Of a stretch of 64,000 bases of DNA, positions 22,986 to 35,344 are shown piece after piece. The stretch comes from Lutjanus erythropterus (lineage: Eukaryota; Chordata; Actinopteri; Lutjaniformes; Lutjanidae): assembly GCA_020091685.1 (NCBI GenBank), contig CM034598.1, forward strand, positions 22,941,326-23,005,325, read 5' to 3'. Under the pieces are notes generated by a model. The model was not told where the DNA came from. It saw only the letters and a program-made list of their open reading frames with translations, and made no database searches. Position numbers and translations under genes: made by a program. Every line of letters begins with the position of its first letter. Positions within the stretch are counted from its first letter, which is position 1.

Positions 22986-24425
22986 CTGCTGGTATGTCTT
23001 GTATTAAATAATTATATGTATTTACCTGCTCCTTTTCCTCTTAATAAGTTACAGCTGCACGACATTTAAAAAGAAAAGCAAAGAACAGTAATAATAACTA
23101 TTGCTGGTGCAGTGTCCTCCCTCAGCAGCACATACACTGATACTGAAGGTTGTCTGTTATTGACAACCTTGATTTACACATTCATTTATTCAACTAAATT
23201 ACTTTTATTGGTTTCAGGACAAGTTCAGCAAAGTCTTTGAAAAAGATTTAAAAGTGAATGCAGTGCTCAGCTGCGGGGGAGAGCTTTTTGTCCACATTAT
23301 GTGGAGCTACTGCAACAGAATTTCTTTTTTAAACAAAAGAACACATTGTACACTGTGGTTGATGTCCAGGTGAAGGTAAGCAGTTTTAGTAATTAAGTTA
23401 GTCTGGAGACACTGGGTTTCTTATCCAGTGACTCATATTTCTTATCCTCAAATGTCCTTCATGATTTAATTCTTGGCCTTAACTTTAGCCAGATTCCTTT
23501 CTTGCTGTACCTTCATTAAAGCCATCTTATTTTCCCTTTCTCTCACCTAAATCCAGATATTAATTTAAACAAGGGATTGTAGCTCTAATTGGGAGAACAG
23601 TGATTGTGGAGGCTTCAAAACTGTGGAAAGCTTACAGTTCCACTGCATATATTTCTGCAAACTCATTTGACATCCACATTCGTAAGACCACACAGACTTG
23701 CCTGTTGAGGTTGATCAGGAGGTCTGAAGTCCAACTAAAAGAAAATCTGTGGGCTTTTTTCTGCCAAATTAGCTCTGGGTCTTGAATTGGTCCCATTCAA
23801 AATCCTTGAAACCTTGGTGCTTTCAAGTAAACCAGCCCGAATTTCACTTCTGTGCTTCACTTTTCACTTTTGAGTGGAACCACAACAACCTGTGTGGTAT
23901 GACATGTCCACTTTGGTTCCCTGTTTTTTTGTTTGTTTGTTTTTGTTTTTTTCAGTTGGGAACCAAACTTTCAGGTTCAGTTTATTTTTGGTGAAAATGC
24001 TCAGGGCCCCAACATGGAATCAGCATGGTTTGAACCATTCTGGGCCTTAAAATACAACTTACAATGCACATATGTATGGAACATTTCTGAATAAAGCTGC
24101 ATTGACAACCGATGGGCAGAGAGGAAAACAAATGCACAGTAGTGGGGCTTTTGCTTTTCAAGTTCTTGTCAGAATCTTATTGTTCTCCCTCTGTTTAGCT
24201 GTCACTTCAAGCCCAGTATTACATTCAGTGAACCCTCACACCTTTCTCTCTGTGTTCTAATGGCAGTTGAGCAAGTGCCGTACCTTCTGTTTCCTGTACT
24301 TAGCCAGAATATTATGTACTAGGCTGATCTATGTTGAAAAGAAAACAAGATTTTGAGGACAGTTAAAAGACGATACTGGGGGGAAAGAACTTAATAAAAG
24401 TTAAAAGTAACTTAAATTAACATCA
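22986..24425. other. Non-coding DNA, nothing recognised
   Basis: No gene or recurring repeat. A TTTG-rich low-complexity run at about 23920-23955 is flanked by the short inverted words TTGGTTCCC and GGGAACCAA. Confidence 0.45.
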
Positions 24426-24535
24426 TAAGTTAGTTAATATTAGCAAAATGCTTACTAACTAGCAAGCTAATCTACATCAATCATAAGCTAGCTAGCTAGC
24501 TAGCTAACTAGCATTTTGCTAACACTAACTAATTT
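24426..24535. repeat. Imperfect palindrome with (AGCT)n loop
   Basis: The left arm at about 24426-24460 (TTAGTTAATATTAGCAAAATGC) is the near-perfect reverse complement of about 24502-24535 (GCATTTTGCTAACACTAACTAA). Between them is a TAGC/AGCT run at 24486-24505 that is itself self-complementary. It sits about 50 bp before the hAT-like element at 24583 and may be an independent hairpin insertion. Confidence 0.75.
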
Positions 24536-24582
24536 AAGATGTGACTCAACATGTCGTTTTTAAAATTAACAGAGGTACCAAG

Positions 24583-25651
24583 TAGGGATGCACCAACACC
24601 AGCACCGGGTATCAGTCCGATACTGTCCTCACGTGTTTGTACTCATAAAACTACTCCGATACCACGTCACGAAAAGTAGCCGCTCACAAGTAAACATCTA
24701 AAGAAACAACACGATGCAGAGTTCAAAAAGTTTGCTGATGCTTACCGTCGTTTTTGGACGCCTCGTCATCATCAGCGAGGGACTCGCTGTCCTCAACGTC
24801 AAGATTAACGGCCGCAGTGACTTTGGAAACTCCGTAAAATTCCATGTAAGTCCATGTCCATGTCCATGCACCTGTAGACCGCAGGCACCCGCTGTCCAGT
24901 AAGTCCTGGCGGGTGTAAACTAGTTGAATGCCTCAGCAAATTAATCCGACGACGAATAAAAAAACACCGCTGCCACCAGTCTGTAACCCTCTTTTCTTCG
25001 TAATAAACTGCTACAACTTATCTTTGTGAACTTATTCTCCACCAAAACGTCCTGACAGCTCAGGACACGCAACTTCACTCTTCAGGGTTCACAGCAGGGT
25101 CAATAAAACTGATGCACACATGGCACCACACTCATACCTGTCCCCCGTAAACAATGGCAGGTAGGAACCAATTATCTCTCAGACAAGAGGGACATGAAGA
25201 AGAAACTTAAATACTACACATGTAAATGTGAAATTAAAATACTACTTAAAATGCTGTGAATGATAATGAAATAATTATCATATATAACACCATTTATAAT
25301 AGTAAACTTAATTCTTAATTAAGTTCATAATAATGTGAAATTATTACACTGAAATATACACAGTAAACTGCACAGCTTAATAAGGAACATACAATCAGTA
25401 AAGTAACAAATAACCTAAAAATGTAATGTGTATAGTAACTATGGTTACACTTGTAGCACAAAACAGCAACAATGATTTGTTACATTTAGAAAGTGACCAT
25501 CTAATGAAAATAAAACATATTTTAAAAGCTATTGTAAGAACTTTAATGGCATTATTAAAAACTTGTATCAATACTTGGTATTGGCAAGTACCCAAATCTA
25601 AGTACTTGTACTTTTACTCGGTCTGAAAAAAAGGTGGTATCATTGCATCCA
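24583..25651. mobile_element. hAT-like element with TAGGGATGCACC ends
   Basis: The left end TAGGGATGCACCAACACC and the inward-read right end TGGATGCAATGATACCACC match a widespread teleost hAT terminus, followed on the right by CAGACCGAGTAAAAGTAC. The interior has lost the transposase. A conceptual minus-strand segment around 24730-24850 is open and acidic and ends at a GTAAGC, but I do not recognise a domain in it. About 1.07 kb long; no target duplication is preserved. Confidence 0.65.
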
Positions 25652-26593
25652 GAGAAAAAAGGGCAGGACTTCAAAACAGTCAGTTGATCTTCCAAGTGCC
25701 AGCACTTAGAAAAATCTTTGACTTGCTATATTTATTCTAATTTTAAATTACATTAAGCTCTACTAGCATAAAGCAAGACTTATGTGAGCTTCCTAGACTA
25801 AAACACATGTCCCTTATTTTATATTAAATGGCAAACAATGTGTTAAAGCTGGGACGTCCAGTTGGGGTCTTAGTCCTTAGTGGAACAAGTGGTAATACCA
25901 GCTTTTTCATATTACCAACTGACCGACTGAGTGCTCAGTGATGCACTGTTTTTCATTTAATGCAGATTTTAGGCAAACTAGAAGGATAGATGTGATCAGT
26001 GGAACTGTTGCAGTATTTCGATTTATATGAATCTACCAAATATGGTTTATCTCTGTTAAGCCTGGTTTTACAATGTTATTGATGGCAGTCAGTGGTTTGG
26101 ACAGTTTTTGTGTTTGCTTCATCTTTGTCATGATTTCCCAAACTAATAAACTAATTCAGTCAGCGTGAGATATTGCCTCAGGGCATGTAATTTATCATGA
26201 TTATTACTTATTATTTAGCACAGACAATGAGATTTCATTGTTACACTTTTCATTCAGTTATGTAGTAGACATGTGCGTGATTATTTTCACAGATTTGTTT
26301 TGCGGACACTCATCTACCCTTTAGACTGAGAGTGTTGCAGTTGTACAAGGAGTCACATCTAGATGGCGCTGACATGTTGTAATCTTTCTTTCTTTTTGTG
26401 CAAGATTGACGAATGCATTTACACACATGCACAGATACTTCCAAAATTGATGGCCATTTTTCAACAAAATGATGAGTCACACAGTAATCAGCAAGAAAAG
26501 CTCTGCTGAATGGGGCCAAATGATACCCTTCCCTGATAGGAGCCTTTGTGTTTAAGAGTTATGTCATTACATTCACAGAAGCTGTTGTTTAAC
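25652..26593. other. Non-coding DNA, nothing recognised
   Basis: No gene or recurring repeat is visible between the hAT-like element and the GATA tract. Confidence 0.45.

Positions 26594-26655
<62 letters not shown>
26594..26655. repeat. (GATA)n microsatellite
   Basis: About fifteen uninterrupted GATA units. The tract ends 23 bp before the start of the Penelope-like coding relic, so it may occupy the 5' break of that element. Confidence 0.95.
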
Positions 26656-26656
<1 letters not shown>

Positions 26657-26678
26657 GCTTAGGCCTTTAATTCCACTA

Positions 26679-27226
26679 ATGCAATGGGAGTTGTTTCACC
26701 CACGCATGGGGAAGAAATTCAAAATCCAGTCATTTATAAACTGCAGTAGCACTCACATTATCTATACACTGAAATGTCCCAGAGGTCTGGTGTATGTCGG
26801 CCAAACTAAACAAGCTCTAAAAGTGAGAATTGCAGAACACAAAACTGCTATCTGCAGAATCTTGAGTATGTAGTGGCATGTCATTATGTGAATGCAAATC
26901 ATGGACGGGCCTCTAACCTGAAATTCTGGGGTTTTGAAAGGATTTCCTAATAGCCCAGGGGAGGGGACAATGTAAACAAACTGTTACACAGACAAAGCCA
27001 CTGGATTTATTCACGGAGCACAATTGCACCATATGGATTAAATGAGGAAATTAATTTAATCTTGTTTTCTATAAATGTTCTGAGAAGTGAATCCACAATG
27101 TGTTATATGATTATTATGGCTATAGCTAGATGTATGTTACATGCAGAAACTGTTCATCCAGCTGAGTACGGGCATGGTAAACATTCAATCCACAACTCTC
27201 CTTACTCTGATGAAGACATGCTATAG
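26679..27226 (+). pseudogene. Penelope-like element, GIY-YIG endonuclease relic
   Basis: Only the C-terminal part of the single Penelope-like ORF remains; the reverse transcriptase is missing. The first frame (26679-26873) carries the GIY-YIG endonuclease signature: IYTLKCPRGLVYVGQT, then ALKVRIAEHK. One base out of phase from about 26864, the family's downstream motifs follow: NANHGRASNLKFWGFERI, a double stop at 26948-26953, then WIYSRSTIAPYGLNEEINL from 27002 and an open tail to a stop at 27224-27226. The frame shift and tandem stops show it is dead. A TGATGAAGAC near 27208 resembles sequence found near the 3' end of such elements. Penelope-like elements normally prime reverse transcription at a site cut by this endonuclease. 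Confidence 0.85.
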
Positions 27227-27965
27227 GTGGACACATTAGTTATTGCATTTTATTGAAAGCTCATACTATAACCACATGCTCTAGACCTCATCTTTGCAGA
27301 TCCTCTTTTTCCATCTGAATGTATATTTCTTTACCACTTTGCTATTGAATTTGAGCCAAGGATGAATTCCCTAAGCTACGGTCCCACGATGGCTTACTTG
27401 ACATATGTCTCTGAGTTCATTAGCTCTTACAACCCTGTTGTAAGTGTCTCATGGATACCATCAGAACTCTGCCTCATTGAGATGGACAAGCACAAAAAAC
27501 ACAAGTGACAATGGGAAATGTAAAGGGTAAAAAGTTTCCATGGCAACAATGAGAAAGGCTTTGATACCTCTGGGCATGGAATGATGAAGACAGAGAAACA
27601 CGGCACGGATCAGCGTCTCAGTCCTGCACCTTGTGAATAGCACTGCCATTAAAATGTTGTCAATTGACCTTCAAATGTGTTCAATCTAAACTTTAGCATT
27701 ACCTTTATTCATCTGTTCAGTTATGTCTGTGTTTATGTTCAAGAATGGAATGACTCTTGTATGCACTGCAAACACAATGTCCTGCTGAGGCCTTCAACAC
27801 TGGCTTTATCTGTAGAGTCTGAAATCCATTACTGGAATCAGAGCGCCTTTGTAGCATTACAACTAATCATGAATAATTCAAATTCTTCTGTAAGAGGTGA
27901 CTTTGATGACCAACATTCTTTTACCTTTCTACAACTTCAACTATACACAAACTGATATACTCGGT
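27227..27965. other. Non-coding DNA, nothing recognised
   Basis: No gene or recurring repeat is visible. The plus frame at 27677-27955 has no recognisable domain. Confidence 0.45.
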
Positions 27966-28710
27966 CGCACTTTACAGTGCATCAAGTGTACTACGTATCT
28001 GAAGCCATACTTTGTATCAAATCAGACAAAAAAATGAAATATTATGTTCTTAATTAGACACTATTAGATCCTTATTGGTCTTTATTAGAGTGTAATTAGT
28101 GATTCATTACAACAGAACTGCACTGTAAACTAAAAATAAATCATATATCTGCTACTTGAGACACACATTCTTCAGCTCATCCCATACACTTGGCAGATTA
28201 GCCGAGACTGATACCTATTTCTTCAATCAAATCGCATTATCTGCCTACAGTACAACAATATGCAATCACCCAAAGACTCTCTCTCACCACCTCTATAAAT
28301 TTCGCCTTAACATGTTAGATCTGGTTCACACATCAGTGGTCTAATAAGTGTCTAACAATAGGAAACAATGCACATTACAGTACAATTCTGCTGTAAATGT
28401 GTTCCAAATTAAACCCCAAGAGAGTCTAATTAGAGTCTACCAGTGGTAAATAATACACTTAAGTTTACAGTACAGCTCTATTGTTATGTGTCCCAAACTA
28501 CACCCTGAGACAGTCTAATTAAAATCTACCAGTGGGAAATAATACACTAATAATACAGTTTACAGTACAGTCCTGTTGTAATGTGTCCCTAATTACCCTC
28601 TAATTAGGTCTAATAAGTGTCTAATAAAGGTTCTATTACTGTCTAAAAAAGAACATATTTCTATTTTTTGTCTATATTTTTAATTTCTAAGTATGTTCTG
28701 TTACGTCACA
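27966..28710. mobile_element. Fold-back repeat family R3, copy 1
   Basis: The left arm, about 28040-28128, ending CATTACAACAGAACTGCACTGTAAAC, pairs as reverse complement with about 28557-28665, which begins GTTTACAGTACAGTCCTGTTGTAATG; 24 of 26 core bases match and pairing continues outward through AGAGTGTAATTA and TTAGACACTATTAGA. Between the arms, units of about 83-91 bp repeat in tandem, starting near 28352, 28435 and 28526 with TCTAACAATAGG or TCTACCAGTGG. Copies 2 and 3 are at 39880 and 63638. No coding sequence is present. Confidence 0.7.
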
Positions 28711-31700
28711 CACTGTTTCTTTTTCAAAAAATTAATAATAAATCTGTTACCAGACAGTTATTGATTTAAAAGGTATGTCTTCCCTAACTGGTGATATCTG
28801 AAGTAATTTCAATTGACGCTTTGTGTCTTTCTTGGAAAAAAACATGCCATGCTGAGATGTAAGAGTGTCTGCCCCATTTTATAGCCAGCCTGTCAGAGTA
28901 CATTATTACAAGCCTTATTGGTTCCCTGATTTTCATTTAATCTGCCTCCGAGATGCATTATTGCTCACCCTTTATGATCTCATATTGTTTTATTGAACAT
29001 GCATTGTGCTTCTCTGGTAGTGCTTGCTTTTATGGCAATGCAGTAAATTCCACTCTTTTAAGATGAAATCTTGAATTACTTTAAAAAGTTGGTGCTGAGC
29101 AGCACAGAGGGCACGGGCTAAATTTGGAAGATGCAGTGTGGCGAGGTGTGGTTTAATGTCGGGTTCACAGAATGAAGGAGCCAGCTCTGGTGGAGTGGGA
29201 TTTATTTAACTGATAAACCAGTTGAGCTTCACAACAGGATCCAGGTGCTTTCCGAAAGCTGTCACCATGGCTGCTCAATAATGACACTGATAAAACTGCA
29301 GCACTCATTTTGCTCTGGCCTGAAAAATATATAAAAGATGACGATAATGTGCCCAAGGATTTAAATAACCGATGAGGGCTGAAGACATTTCATTTGATGC
29401 ATTAAATGAACACATTCCAAATCAAGTTATCAAGGTCATTTATTATCTTTACACAGCACACACCGAAATGAGACTTGTAGTTCCATCATACTACACACAT
29501 ATATACATATAATTCATTAAATTCAGAGTAGAGTGGGATTAAAACAAAAGAAAATAAAACAATATATACTATTATTTACATACATACATCATCATCATCT
29601 ATGCTGTTTTCCTCTGCTCCTGGGGTGGTCTGTGCTGGTGTGTCCAGCTAAACTGACCGCGTGGTTGAAAGATGCTGCAAGGTCTGCTGCTTTTTAATCC
29701 AAACCCCACACTTCCTCCTTTTTCAATGCCTACAAGTGTATTTCTGTAATAGGCAACACGTTTCAGCACAAAGCCTAAAGAAAAGTAGCTAAAATTGAAG
29801 GGGCCACCAGTCTGATGTTGTTGCTCTTATAAAGGACAGCAGTTAATACGTGATGAGACATTCTTAATGATCATTATGGGTTTGTATTGGCAGCACATCA
29901 TGCCTACAGCATCATTAAAATACCCATAATTATAGATGAGTTTTATACTGAACATTAGACACCAAACTGAGAGTACAAGATCAAAACAGAAAGATTCCCA
30001 CCTCCCTGATCCCTACAAGCATTAGTACAGAAGAGTGTTGCAGCCTGACTTAAAATGAATAATCTGGAGAGAATTGAATACACTACAGTAGGTTTTTCTA
30101 ACAACTGCTTTTATAATATTTCACTACAAACCCTGGCTGTTTCCCACCATTACTATTCTTGATTTACTTTACAACAGAAACAGAAATACCAGCAAATAAA
30201 TTACTGATGATTTGAAAACCACACAAAGCAAAATTACAGTCTTTTAATTTGCAGCTAGCCTGTATTTTTTTATTTTGTTGAATTCTGGAGTCCTCTTACA
30301 AAATTGTTGCATCTAATTGTCTGTGTAAGTGTCAGCCATGCACTGTGCAGGCACAATTTATTTTATTATGTGTAGACCTACAAACTAACAATTGCCCGTT
30401 AGCTCAAGATATCATATTTAACAAGACAGCAGTTTAATCATAGGCTAATTAATTTGCCAACTTTGCTCTGGGTCACACAACACCCATGACAATTTTCACT
30501 ATAGTCTGCTGTCTTACTGCTTTGTGATACTTTTGATTTGTTTTTACTGCTTTTATATTTGGCTGCCTATCTACACACAGTCTTAATTTCAGAAAGCAGA
30601 GATTACCACAGGTGAATATTTTCTTTTTCTCAGATTTTTTGCCTTTTCCCTTCCTATTGCTTTAACCATAAAGGTGCCATTTTCCAATGACACTATCCAC
30701 TATAGGTGATTTATAAATGTGAGCCCACACTGACATATCAAAATTGTGTTATAACTTGTTTCTAATTGTTTATTAATGATTTAATAACCTAATTAATAAT
30801 AACCCAATAACCTAATTATAAACCATTTATAAATCATTTATAAGGGCAGTAAAGTGGTATGAAATGTATGACTGAAGCTGCTTTCCAATTGAAAGAAAGT
30901 GGCTTTTTCACCAATTTGGAAATTGATCCAGCTACACTCAGACAACACAATGGTTATACGTCCAGCAAAGAAAACCTTTCCCTGGAAATGCAAGCACCAC
31001 GGTTATAAATATGTAGTGACTCACTATTCTTCAATAAATAGTGGTTGGACTTTGATGCAGTGGTTCCAAACACGTTTCCAATGGAACGCACATACATAAT
31101 ATAAAAAGGAGAGCACAAGAAATACGACTTACAAGCTCCCTGGTTTCCACAAGAATTGGCATGGCAAACAATAAAGCATGGCTAGTTGTGCTTTATGGGA
31201 ATTATCGGCTCAGTTGGAGCACATCTTTGACCAAATTACTTGGCTGAAACCGCGCATTATATAACAGTGTGTTAACCGCAAATTATGAGTCAGCAAAATT
31301 TGAGATGCATTAATATTTCCTTTATTATATCAATGGTGAATGGTATCACTTTACTTAAGTGCACTGAGATGAGTAAGGGTGCTTTGGTGCATCCAGGCAA
31401 ATATTCACCAGTAAAACTAGGATTAATATAATCTAAAACATCCAAGGGTCCGTCCACATTACACCTAAAACCATGCGGTTCCGCAGCACATTTACCGGTA
31501 GCACTGTGTACTCTATGATGCTTTACTGGAATCCTCTGTCGACCTTGAGATACCTTGTCTAAATGCAAATCTAACTAATATGCATATGTTTCCATTTCAG
31601 AACATCTAAAGCACCATATTTTTTCTCACCGTAAAATCATCCGTATCTTAATCACTTGTACTAAAGTCTGGAGGAACTACTGAGGTGATGCCATTTACAT

Positions 31701-32269
31701 CTGTTTTACAGAGACCTCCTGTTGATATTTACTCGATGTCAGTAAGACATATTCATTGCAACTATTTCTCATGCTCATGAGCTGTAGCCCCAGTGCAGCG
31801 TGTCGGGGAATTCTTCACAGTGAGAAGAATCATATGGACGTATAAATCAAAAAGTGCATTCTCAACTGATAAAGAGGAAGATAAATAGGCTCAATCCAAT
31901 AGTGCCTCTGGAAGGAGCTGTGGGCTTGAGGCATTCAAAAGCAGCCCACCCTCTTCAATAAGCCATGAGCAGATGAATGGACTGTTCTCCCATTCCAGGC
32001 TGATTGGTGCTGACAAACTATAGATCACCTGTGAGGGAGCAGCACCCTATTTCACCAGGACTTGTCTCACTCTATTCCTCAGCCACTGGAATCACTCTGC
32101 CCAAGACAAAACGACAACTTGGCCCTTTTGTGTGACTTTGTGATTTTTTTTTCTTTCACCCTCACAGCCAGTTTGGTTCACAGGAGGCACTTTTTTGTGC
32201 GTTTAAGGCAATTTATTGTGATCATAAGTTGGAAATAAACAATAGAACAAATAAAACAATAAAATAAAA
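28711..32269. other. Non-coding DNA, long unique stretch
   Basis: About 3.5 kb with no recognisable gene. The AT-rich piece at 30715-30850, with ATTTATAAATCATTTATAA and repeated CCTAATTA, resembles the ends of a common fish element but is too short to assign. The stretch 28900-29460 is repeat-free and could be conserved. The minus frame at 31290-31568 has no recognised domain. Confidence 0.45.
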
Positions 32270-32940
32270 TCACCATACCCCGCCCTCATACCTACATGAT
32301 AGAATAGGTTGATTGCCAATATTCCCAAAACAACATAAATCCAAGTCCTGTGATATAACTCACGACATGTTCTGAAACAGTCACATGAAAACAGTTTGGT
32401 TGAGTTTAGGCATAACTTAGGTATCTTAAACCTTTAAATACATCTATGTTAGCTTTTGGTTCCACATGGGACATGGATCCTGGTCTCCTGGGTGAAAATC
32501 CTGTGTTTGACCCATCCCTTCCTATGTGGGGTTTGTCGCTCCTTGTACTGCTCCTGTCATATTTACTATGGCCACTGGAGGGTGCTGCCCAACAATAAAC
32601 GTAAATAAGCTGCTCGCACATAAGACTTACAGTATATGGTCATTTTTGTGGTGAGGGTTAGCTGACACCACCCAGTATGCACCCCTGAATTCAAATCCTC
32701 CCACCTTCATACTGGGAAATTAACAGAGTTCATTATTTCAGTGTAGGGGGATAAAATGCATATGCAAATGCAATAAAATGCATGTTTATATTTTCAAGTT
32801 GTAGATTACTTGTATTTTATTTAAGTACATTTCCCTAACGGTGTTTTGCATTTATATTTAAATACATTTGATGAGCAAATATTTGTAATTTGTTACAAGA
32901 TTTTTGATGTATCTGTGCCTGTCTCTGGCTAGCATCCCAG
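32270..32940 (+). repeat. Dispersed repeat family R2, copy 2
   Basis: Collinear with 3890-4760 but shorter: GGTTGATTGCCAATATTCCC, GAGTTTAGGCA, GGACATGGATCCTGGTCTCC followed by GTGTTTGACCCATCC, CACCCAGTATGCACCC, and the tail with ATTTAAATACATTTGATG and TTTGTAATTTGTTACAAG. Both copies are in the same orientation, 28 kb apart. No coding sequence is present. Confidence 0.6.
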
Positions 32941-34566
32941 TGAAAATTCCTGATTTTGTGTGTGTGTGTTTTTTTTTTCCACCAAAACTTCCCCTAAAAC
33001 CACTAAAATATTGCTTTGCCTAATTTATTGCCAGGGTTAAGGCTAATATAACTTTTCTAACTAATGTAGGTCACTCTATTTGGCCAGCAACAAACGATTA
33101 CAACTTAATACCATATTACAAATGACCTGTGAGCAAAAATCTATATGCAATATGAGAATTAATGAAAACTTATCAACCAAACATTTACTTTTGTCTGCAA
33201 TGTTATTGTGTATTACATCAACAGACAACAACTCAGGGAGTTGTCTGCCAAAATATCCGAGTTGTTGTGGGGGTGTTCACATTAATTTTTCCAGGTGAGA
33301 ATTATTTTTTCCAATTATTCTGACACCACTTGACTGCAGCATTAGTATCAAAGGTAATACCTGTTTTTTCTCTACTATATCACATCAATATGGCTGCCAT
33401 GAAAAAGGTCTAGTCACTGTTTTCTTTTGTGTTCTCTTGTTAAGATTCTGCTCTGTCCTTACATCTGCACTCACTCAGGAAGGTAAATTTGGATTGCTTG
33501 CTGTTGATGCTGTTGATATGAGTGTGTGCTAATTGGAGAGAAGACGTGTTACACAAGTGAGAAATTCACCACTGGTCTCAGCTGGTATATGTCTGACATC
33601 ATGTCTGTATCGGTGATGAAAGTCCTCAGATTAAAACAATCTCGCACATGCAGACTATAGCCAAATAATGCTGATATACAGTATATATGCTTGCCAAATG
33701 TATCATCCAGATGAACATATGAAAAAATGATGTAATGAGCTCACGCCCACGGTGTCTTGTACTTTGAAAAATAGCTCATTACAGACAGAGAAAAATGTTT
33801 CTAGCCATAATGAAGAATAGTTGGTTTAGTAGTTATCGGAGCAGTTTTATTTGTGAATGATGAAAATAGTCTCTGAACTAAAGGCAATGCCGAACTTATC
33901 AATTGAATAAATTGCAGGATTTTTATCCAGTTAATATATCCTTCAAACTCATTTTTAATACATCTTTTATCGCCTTGGGCAAAACTCTGTTTCTTTGATC
34001 CTCTGCAAGTCTGTGCATAAAGGATCATAAGGAATTGTGCCATTAGGATTAGGGGAACAGCTTCTTTTATCAATTACATCAAAGTTTCAGCTGGTGCCCA
34101 TTAAATACATGCTCGCACAGACACACAAACATACAAATATGCACGCACACCATTTAATTCTCTGGACATCCAAAAGATTGTTGGTAAAAATAAGGAGCAC
34201 ATTTTTGTACTCGACTTGACTCAGTGTCTGCATAGTAATCAGCTTGTAAATTTGGGTTGAATCACAAGTCAATCCTCAAAGCATCATGCTTGTTAGACCC
34301 ATAGGCTTGAGGCTAGGAGCTTGGAAGAAAGCCAGGGGCATTTAAAACAGACTTCTATCCAAAGAAGGGATGAAAGCTTACTTTTAACTCCTGCTATGCT
34401 GCCAGTGTTGAAAGTGCACTGCTGACAGTGTTGCTGTGTTCTGTGCAAACATGCTGAAATGCACACCGACCCTAGATGACACTAATGATAATAAGCAGCA
34501 GGGAATATTTTGTTATTACCAAAAGTGCTGAGGTTCTCTTATTAGGGAAAGAAAATGCAGCTACTG
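32941..34566. other. Non-coding DNA, nothing recognised
   Basis: No gene or recurring repeat. A short TG/T run is at 32958-32979. Confidence 0.45.
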
Positions 34567-35344
34567 TTAAAGGAGAAATCTGTAATGTATTTACTGTAAT
34601 AAATCATAAAATGACCATGAAATGTCATCAGAGATTACGGAAACGTGTTAAGATGAATACTCAACACCAACTGCTCTGACACCAGCACTGCAGCCACAGT
34701 GTCTGTCTTTGAAATTTCTATTCTGGGCTGGAATAAATGCTTTTGTTTGCCTATGTCACACTGATTAGAGTTAAAATAATTGCTGAATCTTGGCCTGATA
34801 GCTCAGCATTTGCAACATGCACTGAGGGTGTGAGTCCTCTGCAGCGGCCATAGATTTGACTCCCGCCTACGGCCCTTTGCTGCATGTCATTCCCCCACTC
34901 TCTCCTGCTTTCCTGTCATGTGTGCTGTCCTATAAAAATTAAAGGCATAAAAACCGAAAAGAAAAAAAAATCTCATCTTTGTGATCAAATTATTTAGTGT
35001 CGTTTATAAGATGTTGAACTGAGCATTATGTTAATGGAGTCTGGCAGGTGAGACAGACAGCCTCTAAACTCAAAGTCCAGAGTGTGTGTTTTCATAGCAG
35101 TAGGCTTTTGTTTTCAGGACAACGGGCACTGACAGCCAATTGACAGCTATAACCAGCGGATGAACTTACAGTGGAGGACTCGTCGTCACTCGTTATTGTC
35201 AGTTTATGGTGTTGCATGTATCCTGCCCTCCTGCAGAGCTCCTGCAGCCTGCAGAGCTTTCTTCAATTCTGGGGAGGAGAAGCAGGGGGAAACAACTCCT
35301 TTCAACAATAGATAGTGAATTAAATAAGATTTCAACCTATTTTG
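34567..35344 (-). mobile_element. TTAA-ended non-autonomous DNA transposon, copy 5, with nested SINE
   Basis: A minus-strand copy starting TTAAAGGAGAAATCTG at 34567. It aligns with copies 3 and 4 from the far end through GATCATAAAA-type sequence to the CAGAATTGAAG/GCAGGCTGCAGG region, then stops abruptly at about 35342, where the GC-rich repeat begins. A SINE interrupts it at 34790-34970. The first ~60-190 bp of the family consensus (at the upper-coordinate side) is missing. Confidence 0.72.
34790..34970 (+). mobile_element. tRNA-derived SINE, plus strand
   Basis: The head TGGCCTGATAGCTCAGCATTTG resembles a pol III A box (TAGCTCAG), and AGATTTGACTCCCGCC about 50 bp later is a decayed B box. 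The body CCCTTTGCTGCATGTCATTC, then CTCTCTCCTGCTTTCCTGTC and a tail with AATTAAAGGCATAAAAACC and poly(A), matches a SINE family common in percomorph fish. It lies inside a TTAA-family transposon and so inserted after that element. Confidence 0.8.

Noticed and set aside
31290-31568. 92-codon minus frame
   Set aside because: No domain recognised; the sequence resembles anonymous intergenic DNA.
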